From an uncultured Maribacter sp. (lineage in GTDB: Bacteria > Bacteroidota > Bacteroidia > Flavobacteriales > Flavobacteriaceae), in assembly GCA_947504045.1 (NCBI GenBank), contig CANNFY010000002.1:372001-436000 (forward strand): a DNA stretch of 64,000 bases, given 5' to 3'. Under the pieces are notes generated by a model. That model did no database searches, was not told the origin of the DNA, and saw only the letters and a list, made by a program, of their open reading frames with translations. This document shows, one piece after another, positions 37,177-45,728 of this stretch. The first letter of the stretch is position 1. Each line of letters begins with the position of its first letter. The position numbers and the translations under genes are program-made.

Positions 37177-37821
37177 ATGAAAAAATTATGTTCCCTATGC
37201 CTATTTATAATTGCAACCAATTTTGCAATTGGACAAAATGCACAAAAAGCAAAAACACTTTTAGATCAAGTTTATACCAATGTAAAAAGTTATAAAAACA
37301 TATATGTAGACTTTAAAATAGCTTTACATAATTCTGAAGCAAATATAAACCAGGAGACAAAAGGCAATGTAACCATACAAGGCGATAAGTATTTATTTAA
37401 TTATCTAGGAGCCAAACAACTTTTTGATGGCTCTAAAGTTTACACCATAGTTCCTGAAAATGAAGAAGTTACTATAGAAAATAAATCTGAAGATGAAAAT
37501 ACCGTTACCCCATCTAAAATGCTAACCTTTTACAAAACAGGACACACCTACGCTTGGGATATTTTACAAAATATACAAGGACGTAAAATACAATTTGTAA
37601 AAGTTACACCAATAGAATCTAACTCTGAGATTAGCTCAATTTTAATTGGCATAGATGTAGAAACAAAAAATATTTATAAAATTATTGAGACCGGAAAAAA
37701 CAGTACCAAAACCACAATTACTGTTAATTCTTTTAAAACAGACCAACCATTGTCAAAAACCTTATTTACTTTTGATGAAAGTAAGTATAAAAAAGACGGA
37801 TACTACATAATAAGAAATTAA
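37177..37821 (+). CDS. lolA: Outer membrane lipoprotein carrier LolA-like
   Basis: About 214 aa. The ORF track begins at 37156 inside ftsK; I prefer the Met at 37177, 7 bp after the ftsK stop, because it gives a compact signal peptide (MKKLCSLCLFIIATNFAIGQ). The mature part is the open beta-barrel of the LolA family (GNVTIQGDKYLFNYLGAKQLFDGSKVYTI). It ferries lipoproteins across the periplasm. The ftsK-lolA-lptF order is common in Flavobacteriia. Confidence 0.87.
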   Translation: MKKLCSLCLFIIATNFAIGQNAQKAKTLLDQVYTNVKSYKNIYVDFKIALHNSEANINQETKGNVTIQGDKYLFNYLGAKQLFDGSKVYTIVPENEEVTIENKSEDENTVTPSKMLTFYKTGHTYAWDILQNIQGRKIQFVKVTPIESNSEISSILIGIDVETKNIYKIIETGKNSTKTTITVNSFKTDQPLSKTLFTFDESKYKKDGYYIIRN

Positions 37822-37826
37822 ACCCA

Positions 37827-39329
37827 TTGAGAATACTAGACCGATATATATTATCCAGGTTCGTATCTAATTTTGTCAGCTCGTTTGTAATATTGATGTT
37901 CATCTTCATATTTCAAACGATTTGGTTATTTATAGATGATTTTGCTGGCAAAGGCTTAGACGTTGTTATTATTGGTAAATTCTTACTATACTTAATGCCA
38001 GACTTAACAGAAAAAGTATTACCACTTACGGTTTTACTTTCTTCTATATTAACTTTTGGAACCTTTGCCGAAAATTATGAATTTGCAGCAATGAAAGCCT
38101 CTGGCATATCATTAGAAAGAGCCATGCTTAGTTTAATTATTTTTGTAAGCTTTTTAGGTGTGGTAACTTTCTTTTTTGCAAATAGTGTAATACCAGCCTC
38201 TCAACGTAAAATTTACAATCTTAGAAAAAATATTGCCCAAGTAAAACCCGCAGCTATTATAGCAGAAGGTGTTTTTAGCGATTTTGAGGGGATGAGTATT
38301 AAGGTAGATGAAAAATCTGGTGAGAATGATAAGTTTTTAAAAAATGTAATCATCCATAAAAAAACCAAAACCAATATAAATAGCACTGTTATAAAGGCTA
38401 AAAAAGGAGAGCTAATTAGTAGTGAAGAATCTGAAATTATTCAACTATTACTTTCTGACGGACACTATTACGAAGATGTACAAGCCAAGAGAAACGAAAA
38501 AAAATTAAAACAACCTTTTGCTAAAGCTAATTTTGACACCTACACCATAAACATGGAAGTGCCAGAATTAAACCACGATGATTTAGAAGCGGACAGAGAT
38601 GTTAGCACCGATAAAATGAAAAACGTTTCTAGGTTAAATAAAGATATCGATTCTATAAAAAAAGATAATGCTCGAATAGTCAAATCTTTTTCCAAAAACA
38701 TATCTAACAGAATGGGTTTTTTTAAAAAAATAAGACCTATAAAATTTAGAAATGATTCTATTCCCCTTAAAAAAGAATTAAACGACACTATTTTAACCAA
38801 GCCCGTAACAGTTGATATACATGCAAAAGACTTTAATGTATTAGACTTGTTTGAAGAAAATAAAAAAATTCAGATTATAACTTCTGCTAATAATAATAGC
38901 ACCAATATTTTAAATACAATAAAAGGAAAAAAAATAGAGTTAGAAAAACGATATAAAATACATAACCTACATATTTTATCTCTACACAAAAAATTTGCAT
39001 TAGCATTTTCTTGCATTATACTTTTCTTTGTTGGAGCTCCTTTAGGCGCTATAATACGTAAAGGAGGTTTAGGTTTACCAATGGTAATAGCAATTGTACT
39101 ATTTCTAGTATATTACTTTATTGGTGTATTTGCAGGCAATTACTCTAAAGAAGGAAATATACACCCTATTTTAGGAGCTTGGCTCTCCACTTTAATTATG
39201 CTGCCATTAAGTATTTTCTTAACAAGAAGAGCTACAGCAGATAAAGGCATGCTAAATATAGGAGGAATTATAGTAGATTTCTTCAAGAAAATATTTAAGA
39301 AAAAAGATAAAAATTTAGTTTCAGAATAA
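37827..39329 (+). CDS. LptF/LptG family permease (LPS export)
   Basis: 500 aa. The start is TTG at 37827 (M-RILDRYILSRFVSNF), 5 bp after the lolA stop. Three helices at the N-terminus, a large periplasmic beta-jellyroll of about 270 residues, and three C-terminal helices (FALAFSCIILFFVGAPLGAIIRKGGLGLP) are the LptF/G layout. It is part of the LptB2FGC machine that extracts lipopolysaccharide. LptF or LptG cannot be told from one copy. The central region has a long Asp/Lys-rich insertion (about 245-330). Confidence 0.88.
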   Translation: MRILDRYILSRFVSNFVSSFVILMFIFIFQTIWLFIDDFAGKGLDVVIIGKFLLYLMPDLTEKVLPLTVLLSSILTFGTFAENYEFAAMKASGISLERAMLSLIIFVSFLGVVTFFFANSVIPASQRKIYNLRKNIAQVKPAAIIAEGVFSDFEGMSIKVDEKSGENDKFLKNVIIHKKTKTNINSTVIKAKKGELISSEESEIIQLLLSDGHYYEDVQAKRNEKKLKQPFAKANFDTYTINMEVPELNHDDLEADRDVSTDKMKNVSRLNKDIDSIKKDNARIVKSFSKNISNRMGFFKKIRPIKFRNDSIPLKKELNDTILTKPVTVDIHAKDFNVLDLFEENKKIQIITSANNNSTNILNTIKGKKIELEKRYKIHNLHILSLHKKFALAFSCIILFFVGAPLGAIIRKGGLGLPMVIAIVLFLVYYFIGVFAGNYSKEGNIHPILGAWLSTLIMLPLSIFLTRRATADKGMLNIGGIIVDFFKKIFKKKDKNLVSE

Positions 39330-39331
39330 TA

Positions 39332-40468
39332 ATGGTAAAAGAAAAAGAGATACAACTAAATTCTATAGAAGAAGCTATTGAAGATATTAGAAAAGGAAAG
39401 GTTATTATTGTTGTAGATGATGAAAATCGTGAAAATGAAGGCGATTTTTTAGCAGCAGCCGAATTAGCTACCCCAGAAACCGTAAACTTTATGGCTTTAC
39501 ACGGTAGAGGACTAATTTGCGCACCATTAACTGAAGGACGTTGTACAGAACTTGGTTTACATATGATGGTAAACAACAATACAGACCCTATGGAAACTGC
39601 TTTTACCGTTTCTGTAGACTTACGTGGCAATGGCGTTACTACAGGAATTTCCGCTAGTGATCGTTCTAAAACAGTTATTGCACTAACTAAAAAAGACACA
39701 AAACCGCATGATTTAGCAAGACCAGGACATATATTCCCTCTTGTAGCTAAAGAAGGTGGCGTTTTGCGTAGAACAGGACATACAGAGGCCGCAATAGACT
39801 TTGCAAGACTGGCTGGTTTAAAACCGGCCGGTATTATTGTAGAAATAATGAACGAAGATGGCTCTATGGCCAGACTTCCAGAATTACTAGATGTTGCCAA
39901 AAAATTTGACCTTAAAATTGTAACTATTGAAGACTTAGTTGCATACAGAATGGAGCACGATAGTTTAATTAAAAAAGTAAACGATTTTAATATAACTACT
40001 CGTTTTGGCGATTTTAGATTACGTGCTTTTAAACAAACTACCAATAACCATATACATATTGCATTAACCAAAGGAAGTTGGACTAAAAACGAAAAAGTAT
40101 TAACTAGAATACATTCTAACCTTGTTAATAACGATATTTTAGGAACCCTAACAAATAACCCTAATAAAAAATTAGAGGTTATGTTTAATGCTATTAATAA
40201 AGAGGAAAAAGGAGCGGTTATTTTTATAAACCAAGACGTAGAATCTATGAACCTACTATCTAGATTAGTAGATTTACAAGAACTACAAAAACAAGGAATA
40301 TACGAAGCCCCTCATATTGAAATGGACTCTAGAGATTTTGGTATTGGCGCACAAATTTTACACAATTTAGATATTTCTAAATTACGATTACTTACTAATA
40401 GTGGAGCCACTAAAAGAGTTGGTATTATTGGTTACGGTTTAGAAATTGTAGAATACGTAAAGTACTAA
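39332..40468 (+). CDS. ribB: 3,4-dihydroxy-2-butanone-4-phosphate synthase with degenerate GTP cyclohydrolase II domain (RibBA-like)
   Basis: 378 aa. The N-terminal 205 residues are an intact RibB with VDDENRENEGDFLAAAE, GLICAPL, GVTTGISASDRSKT, RPGHIFPL and RTGHTEAAIDFARLAG. The C-terminal half aligns with GTP cyclohydrolase II in order, but the zinc-binding C-x(10)-C-x-C segment reads RIHSNLVNNDILGTLTNNP and has no cysteine. The QEGR loop reads NQDVESM. So the cyclohydrolase half should be inactive. It begins 2 bp after lptF and ends 4 bp into the convergent aminotransferase gene. Confidence 0.9.
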   Translation: MVKEKEIQLNSIEEAIEDIRKGKVIIVVDDENRENEGDFLAAAELATPETVNFMALHGRGLICAPLTEGRCTELGLHMMVNNNTDPMETAFTVSVDLRGNGVTTGISASDRSKTVIALTKKDTKPHDLARPGHIFPLVAKEGGVLRRTGHTEAAIDFARLAGLKPAGIIVEIMNEDGSMARLPELLDVAKKFDLKIVTIEDLVAYRMEHDSLIKKVNDFNITTRFGDFRLRAFKQTTNNHIHIALTKGSWTKNEKVLTRIHSNLVNNDILGTLTNNPNKKLEVMFNAINKEEKGAVIFINQDVESMNLLSRLVDLQELQKQGIYEAPHIEMDSRDFGIGAQILHNLDISKLRLLTNSGATKRVGIIGYGLEIVEYVKY

Positions 40469-41661
40469 TTAAGTAAACCTTTTATGGTTTCTACCATTTT
40501 TTGTGCTCTTTCTTCCACTTCTTCCGTAGTCCAAGAAAGCTTTATAAGACAAGATATGTTTCTGCCCACCCATTTATCCGATAAAGAGAAATCTGATTTT
40601 GTGTAATCTGGTAGTTGCTCTTGCACTTCTTTTGGTAATTTACCTAAAGAAGTTTTGTTTGTTAAGTGATCCCATTTTTTATAATAATGCCAATTATTAG
40701 CAAACCAATAAAAACAAGCATCTACACCTTCTGCTCCTAAAGCTTTATGTGCTTTTTCTGCTAATTCTTGTGTTGGCATAAAAAAACTTAAAAAAGAATA
40801 GTTTTCTATTCCACCAACTGGCACTTCTCTAAACGTTATTTCTGAAATGGTAGACAAGGCTTCTCTTACTATAGTATAATATTGTTGTTGCCTTTGTAAA
40901 AACTCATCTAAACGCTCTAATTGCGCTATTCCTACAGCAGCATGTAATTCTGAAATTCTATAATTATATCCTAAAAAAGGGTGCTCTTCTGCTCCTCTAT
41001 CGGAACCAATATGATCATGTCCGTGGTCCGAATAGTGATCCGCATTAACATAATAGTTTTTGTTATTTGTTACAACAGCCCCGCCTTCACCACTGGTAAT
41101 TGTTTTTACAAAATCAAAAGAAAAGCAACCTAAGTCTCCATAAGTTCCTAATGGTTTTCCTTCATAAGACCCACCAATTGCCTGGCAAGCATCCTCTACT
41201 AACAACAAATTATGAGAATCACAAATAGTTTTCAGAGCTTTTAAATCTGCCATAGAACCGCACATATGCACCGGCATAACAGCTTTAGTTTTACTTGTAA
41301 TTGCCTTTTTTACCGCATCTGGATTAAGTGTTAATGTAGCGTCTACATCTACCAAAATAGGAACTGCACCTAACGCCAAAATAGACTCAAAACTAGCTAC
41401 AAAAGTAAATGTTGGCATTAGTACTTCATCTCCTGCACCTACTCCAGCACTTGCCAAAGCAACAGTAAGCGCTGCAGTACCACTACTTACAAGATGTGTA
41501 TACTTACATTGCATTCTTTTAGACAAGGCATTCTCAAATTCTTTTGCTTTCCATTGCCCATTACGCATACCATCAAAACCATAGCGCATTAAAACGCCTG
41601 TTTCTAAAACATCATTTACTTGTTTTTTCTCTTTTTCTCCAAATAATTCAAATCCTGGCAT
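40465..41661 (-). CDS. kdnA: DegT/DnrJ-family aminotransferase, KdnA-like (Kdo8N synthesis candidate)
   Basis: 398 aa PLP aminotransferase. The Schiff-base lysine is in SFDFVKTITSGEGGAV. Several stretches match what I remember of Shewanella KdnA, 8-amino-3,8-dideoxy-manno-octulosonate transaminase: MPGFELFGEKEKKQVNDVL, VHMCGSMADLKALK, YSDHGHDHIGSDRGAEEHP and GVDACFYWFANNWHYYKKW. KdnA works with the dehydrogenase KdnB to replace the Kdo 8-hydroxyl with an amine in lipopolysaccharide. KdnB is not adjacent here. A generic sugar aminotransferase is the alternative. Confidence 0.7.
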   Translation of the reverse strand: MPGFELFGEKEKKQVNDVLETGVLMRYGFDGMRNGQWKAKEFENALSKRMQCKYTHLVSSGTAALTVALASAGVGAGDEVLMPTFTFVASFESILALGAVPILVDVDATLTLNPDAVKKAITSKTKAVMPVHMCGSMADLKALKTICDSHNLLLVEDACQAIGGSYEGKPLGTYGDLGCFSFDFVKTITSGEGGAVVTNNKNYYVNADHYSDHGHDHIGSDRGAEEHPFLGYNYRISELHAAVGIAQLERLDEFLQRQQQYYTIVREALSTISEITFREVPVGGIENYSFLSFFMPTQELAEKAHKALGAEGVDACFYWFANNWHYYKKWDHLTNKTSLGKLPKEVQEQLPDYTKSDFSLSDKWVGRNISCLIKLSWTTEEVEERAQKMVETIKGLLN

Positions 41662-41771
41662 ACTGTTATGTTCGTTACTTGTTGGCTTTTGGCGTTTGTT
41701 GATTATAAAAATTATAAAATCCTACTTAACAATCTTCTCTCTATATACTATAGTTACTTAGAACTCCTAAC

Positions 41772-42407
41772 CTATCTAATAGAAATCACAGATTCCGATA
41801 CTTCTTTTCGAACTTTATTAAAATCTGCAAAAATATCATCTTTTGCTCTAATTCCTATTGGTAAAATTAATACAGGTTCTAAATTTAATTTATCCAAATC
41901 TAAAACTTCTTTATAACCTTTTGGTACAAAACCCTCCATAGGGCATGAGTCTATCTTTTCTAATGCACAAACTGTCATTAAATTTCCTAAGGCAATATAG
42001 GCTTGGTGCTTAGACCATATAAAAATTTCTTCTTCTGTTTTATTTTCAAAAGAACTCAACATCATTTTTCTATAAGGCTCTAAAATTTCATCCGCAGTTT
42101 TTCGTATTGCCTTAACAGAAGTAAAATAGGAATTTATAGTATCTTTTATTACCGTTTTTTCTACACATAAAATTAGTACATGAGACGCTTGTAAAACCTG
42201 CGGTTGATTAAAAGAATGCGAAACTAATTTTTCTTGAATTTCTTTATTTTCTAAAATCAGCATTTTAATAGGTTGCAAACCGTATGATGTAGCTGTAAGA
42301 TTAAATGCCTGTTTTAATTTCTCTATATTTATATTACTTACACGTTTAGATGTATCAAACTTTTTTACCGCATAGCGCCATTTTAAACTTTCTATTACTT
42401 TACTCAC
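41772..42407 (-). CDS. Nitroreductase family protein (NAD(P)H-dependent oxidoreductase)
   Basis: 211 aa flavoprotein of the NfsB-like family. The N-terminus KWRYAVKKFDTSKRV carries the conserved FMN-phosphate Arg and Lys. Other typical features are LTATSYGLQPIKMLIL, QAYIALGNLMTVCALEKIDSCPMEGF, which contacts FMN, and the closing ILPIGIRAKDD. It is likely cytosolic and reduces quinones or nitro compounds; the natural substrate is unknown. It stands 110 bp from the KdnA-like gene. Confidence 0.83.
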   Translation of the reverse strand: MSKVIESLKWRYAVKKFDTSKRVSNINIEKLKQAFNLTATSYGLQPIKMLILENKEIQEKLVSHSFNQPQVLQASHVLILCVEKTVIKDTINSYFTSVKAIRKTADEILEPYRKMMLSSFENKTEEEIFIWSKHQAYIALGNLMTVCALEKIDSCPMEGFVPKGYKEVLDLDKLNLEPVLILPIGIRAKDDIFADFNKVRKEVSESVISIR

Positions 42408-42550
42408 TTCCTACATTTTTATTAAATAAGATACTAGCTTAATACTTCTTATACACGTACAAAAAATATTATATTCTAAACATGTACTAAAACAATTTTA
42501 GATTGCTAAAAATAAGCCTATTTTCTAATTTTATCTTAATTTTTGAAACA

Positions 42551-42578
42551 AAAAAACCGCAATTTCATAAAATTGCGG
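42551..42578 (-). terminator. Rho-independent terminator of the tdh-kbl operon
   Basis: CCGCAATTT pairs with AAATTGCGG (9 bp, CATA loop), followed on the minus strand by TTTTTTTG. It lies 23 bp after the kbl stop. Confidence 0.85.
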
Positions 42579-42600
42579 TACTAAATACTAGAATGTAGAA

Positions 42601-43791
42601 TTAGCCAAATACACCTAGTTCTTTTCCAACTTTTGTAAATGCAGCAACAGCTTTATCAATTTGTTCTGTAGTATGTGAAGCAGAAATTTGAACCCGAATA
42701 CGCGCTTTATTTTTTGGTACAACTGGGTAGAAAAAGGCAACAACATAAATACCTTCTACTAACAAGCTTGACGCAAATTTCTGAGCAAGTTTAGCATCCA
42801 TAAGCATTATTGGAACTATTGGATGCACCCCAGGAGTAATTTTAAAACCAGCCTTAGTCATAGCATTTCTAAACCTTAAAGTATTTTCTTTTGATTTAAC
42901 AATCAATGATTTATAATTACTTATTATATCTAATACTTTAATTGAAGCTCCAACAATTGACGGAGCCAATGTGTTTGAAAATAAGTAAGGTCTAGATTTT
43001 TGTCTAAGAATATCTACTATTTCTTTTCTTGCTGCAGTAAACCCACCAGATGCCCCTCCGAGTGCCTTACCATATGTGCCGGTTATAATATCAATTCTAC
43101 CTATTACATTTTTGTATTCATGTGTACCACGACCTGTTTCTCCAATAAATCCGGTTGCATGGCATTCGTCTACCATTACCATTGCATCGTATTTATCTGC
43201 TAAGTCACAAATTTCATTAAGTTTAGCAATAATACCATCCATAGAAAAAACACCATCGCTAACAATTAACTTTCTTCTAGCACCAGAGGCAGCTTTTAAT
43301 TGCTCCTCTAAAGAAACCATATCGTTATTTTTATACCTGTATCTAGATGCTTTGCATAATCGTATACCATCTATAATACTTGCATGATTTAATTCATCCG
43401 AAATAACAGCATCTTCTTTAGTTAGCAAAGGTTCAAAAACACCGCCATTTGCATCAAAAGCTGCAGCATATAAAATACAATCTTCCATGCCCAAAAACTT
43501 TGCAGTTTTTTCTTCTAGCTCCTTATGAATATTTTGCGTTCCACAAATAAAACGTACGGAAGAGAGTCCAAAACCATGCGAATGCATAGCCGAAATACCT
43601 GCCTTTATAACGTCTGGATGCGAGGATAAGCCTAAATAGTTATTTGCGCAAAAATTTAAAACAGGTTCTCCTAAGGTGGTTTTAATTTCTGCACCTTGCC
43701 TTGTTGTTATTATTCTTTCTTTTTTATATAAGCCAGAAGCCTCAATTTCTCTCAGCTCTTTTTGTAGTTCGTTTTTTACTTTTCCGTACAT
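42601..43791 (-). CDS. kbl: Glycine C-acetyltransferase (2-amino-3-ketobutyrate CoA ligase)
   Basis: PLP enzyme that cleaves 2-amino-3-oxobutanoate with CoA to glycine and acetyl-CoA. 396 aa, alpha-oxoamine synthase family. The PLP lysine is in [17 protein letters not shown]. Others are [13 protein letters not shown] at the N-terminus, [15 protein letters not shown] and [20 protein letters not shown]. The pairing with threonine dehydrogenase upstream on the same transcript makes it KBL rather than 8-amino-7-oxononanoate synthase. Confidence 0.92.
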   Translation of the reverse strand: MYGKVKNELQKELREIEASGLYKKERIITTRQGAEIKTTLGEPVLNFCANNYLGLSSHPDVIKAGISAMHSHGFGLSSVRFICGTQNIHKELEEKTAKFLGMEDCILYAAAFDANGGVFEPLLTKEDAVISDELNHASIIDGIRLCKASRYRYKNNDMVSLEEQLKAASGARRKLIVSDGVFSMDGIIAKLNEICDLADKYDAMVMVDECHATGFIGETGRGTHEYKNVIGRIDIITGTYGKALGGASGGFTAARKEIVDILRQKSRPYLFSNTLAPSIVGASIKVLDIISNYKSLIVKSKENTLRFRNAMTKAGFKITPGVHPIVPIMLMDAKLAQKFASSLLVEGIYVVAFFYPVVPKNKARIRVQISASHTTEQIDKAVAAFTKVGKELGVFG

Positions 43792-43800
43792 AGTGTGTTC

Positions 43801-44760
43801 CTATAATTGTGAATGTAAATTGTATTTTTTGTTTAATTCTATAAACATTTCGTTACTAACATCATCTAACTTATAATGCGGTTCCCAATTCCAATCTTCT
43901 TGTGCTTGCGTATCTAGAATAGAGGATGGCCAACTTTGCGCAATTTTTTCTCTAAAATCCTCTTTATAACACACTTTAAAATCTGGATACCATTTTTTTA
44001 TAGAAGTTACTAATTGCTTTGGCGTAACACTTAATGCATTTATATTGTATGAAGTTCTTGTTTTTATACAATGCTTAGGCGCATCCATGAGCTCTAAAGT
44101 GGCTCTAACTGCATCCGTCATAAAAATCATTGGTAAAGCGGTGTTTTCATTTAAATAACACTCAAAGGCCTCTTTTTTTACTGCTTTATGGTAAATATCT
44201 ACCGCATAATCTGTAGTACCACCACCAGCTAAAGATTGATGACCAATAATACCAGGGTAACGTAATGACCGAACATCTAAACCATACTTAGAAAAATAAT
44301 AATTTGCCCATTGCTCTCCTGCTATTTTACTAATACCGTATACAGTTGTTGGATCCAAATATGCATTTTGTGGTGTATTTTGTTTTGGTGCAGAATTACC
44401 AAAAACTGCAATAGAACTTGGAAAAAAAACCTTATTTATTTTGTATTTACATGCTACCTCAAATATGGTAAACAACGATTTTAAGTTAATATCCCAAGTT
44501 TGTAAAGGCCTCTCCTCTCCTTTTGCAGATAAAATTGCTGCTAAATGATAAATTTCAGTTATATCATTTTTTTCTACTATCTCTTCTACTGCCTTAATAT
44601 TAGTTGCATCTAAAGAAACCAAAATATTTTGCATTTCTGGTTTTACATATACATCAGTTGCAATTACATTTTCTTTTCCTTTACGATCTTGCAAAGCTTT
44701 TACTAAAACTGTTCCCAACTGTCCTCCTGCTCCAGTAACTAATATTTTTTTCTTCTTCAT
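43801..44760 (-). CDS. tdh: L-threonine 3-dehydrogenase (SDR-type)
   Basis: 319 aa, extended short-chain dehydrogenase (epimerase-like) form of TDH, as in Flavobacterium frigidimaris. The NAD motif is VTGAGGQLGTVLVKAL. The catalytic Tyr-Lys pair is in YGISKIAGEQWANYY, with SLRYPGIIG and GGGTTDYAVDIY following. It oxidises threonine to 2-amino-3-oxobutanoate, which Kbl uses; the two genes are 9 bp apart. A divergent Lrp-type regulator lies 165 bp upstream. Confidence 0.88.
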   Translation of the reverse strand: MKKKKILVTGAGGQLGTVLVKALQDRKGKENVIATDVYVKPEMQNILVSLDATNIKAVEEIVEKNDITEIYHLAAILSAKGEERPLQTWDINLKSLFTIFEVACKYKINKVFFPSSIAVFGNSAPKQNTPQNAYLDPTTVYGISKIAGEQWANYYFSKYGLDVRSLRYPGIIGHQSLAGGGTTDYAVDIYHKAVKKEAFECYLNENTALPMIFMTDAVRATLELMDAPKHCIKTRTSYNINALSVTPKQLVTSIKKWYPDFKVCYKEDFREKIAQSWPSSILDTQAQEDWNWEPHYKLDDVSNEMFIELNKKYNLHSQL

Positions 44761-44925
44761 TTTAGCACCTTTTAAAGAACAAAATTAAATATATACGCAT
44801 TTATACCATTAAATTCACTTAATTATATTAAAAATTAAGTAAATTTATCTTTAATAGTATTAATTCGACATTTTTTTTACTTACAACAAGTGCTTTTAAA
44901 TATTTTAGAACTAAAAAAAACTGCA

Positions 44926-45390
44926 ATGGAACAAATGATTGACGAAACTGACCTTAAAATTTTACAAATTTTACAGAAAGACGCTAAAAAAACCACAAAG
45001 GAAATTGCACAAGAATTAAACTTAACAGCATCTCCTATTTACGAGCGTATTAGAAAGTTGGAAAAAAAAGGGATTATTAAAAAATATGTAGCACTATTAG
45101 ACCAAAGCAAACTAAACATTCCTGTTACAGCTATTTGCTTGGTATCTCAACGCTATCATAATGAAGGGTTTATAGAAAAATTTGAAGAGCAAATTAAAGA
45201 CCTTAACGAAGTACAGGAGTGTTACCATATGGCTGGTAAGGTAGATTTTTTCTTGAAAATAAATGTAAAAAGTCTACCGGATTACCATAACTTTATACGA
45301 ACTAAACTTTCTAAAATTTCTAACATAGGTGTATTAGAAAGCTATTTTGTTTTAAAAAAGGTAACAGTTTCTACAGAATATGCCATTTAA
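44926..45390 (+). CDS. Lrp/AsnC family transcriptional regulator
   Basis: About 154 aa from the Met at 44926 (MEQMIDETDLKILQILQKDA), which I prefer over the ORF start at 44890 because it matches the family N-terminus. An N-terminal winged helix-turn-helix (TTKEIAQELNLTASPIYERIRKLEKKGIIKKY) is followed by a RAM ligand domain (AGKVDFFLKINVKSLPDYHNF). It is divergent from tdh-kbl and likely senses leucine, threonine or glycine to control them. That control is inferred from position. Confidence 0.87.
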   Translation: MEQMIDETDLKILQILQKDAKKTTKEIAQELNLTASPIYERIRKLEKKGIIKKYVALLDQSKLNIPVTAICLVSQRYHNEGFIEKFEEQIKDLNEVQECYHMAGKVDFFLKINVKSLPDYHNFIRTKLSKISNIGVLESYFVLKKVTVSTEYAI

Positions 45391-45511
45391 AACATTTTCT
45401 ATTAAAAAAAATATTACAACCTATAAATAAAAGTAGATTAAAGCAGTATATTACGTTGTTTTTTGTATTTTTTAAAAGTGCAAAATAAAAGACTAGAAAT
45501 TTAGAAAATTT

Positions 45512-45715
45512 ATGCCTACTAAAGAACCTGGCCATTATGTTTTACTAACCGAGGATAATACGTATTTTGTTGAATACTTATTAGGACACCTAGAACTTAG
45601 CCCCAGCATACACCAAGCTATGGTTTTTGAAGACAACGAAACCGCTTTTAGTTTTCAGAAATATTTACGAGAAAAATGCAATCTTGTTACTTCAGTTAAT
45701 ACTTTTATAGATTAA
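45512..45715 (+). CDS. Small hypothetical protein, 67 aa
   Basis: 67 aa, unrecognised. It has no signal peptide or membrane helix. The sequence HYVLLTEDNTYFVEYLLGHLELS resembles the opening of response-regulator or PAS-like folds only superficially. It sits convergent with selO, 13 bp apart. Coding status is plausible by codon use typical of the genome. Confidence 0.45.
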   Translation: MPTKEPGHYVLLTEDNTYFVEYLLGHLELSPSIHQAMVFEDNETAFSFQKYLREKCNLVTSVNTFID

Positions 45716-45728
45716 CATCTTATGCATT

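Noticed and set aside
39295-40071. 258-aa minus-strand ORF
   Set aside because: Antisense shadow of ribBA, whose frame has clear RibB motifs; the shadow is Ser/Ile-rich without family features.
42601-43791. 8-amino-7-oxononanoate synthase (BioF)
   Set aside because: Same family, but pairing with threonine dehydrogenase and the sequence of the active site favour Kbl.
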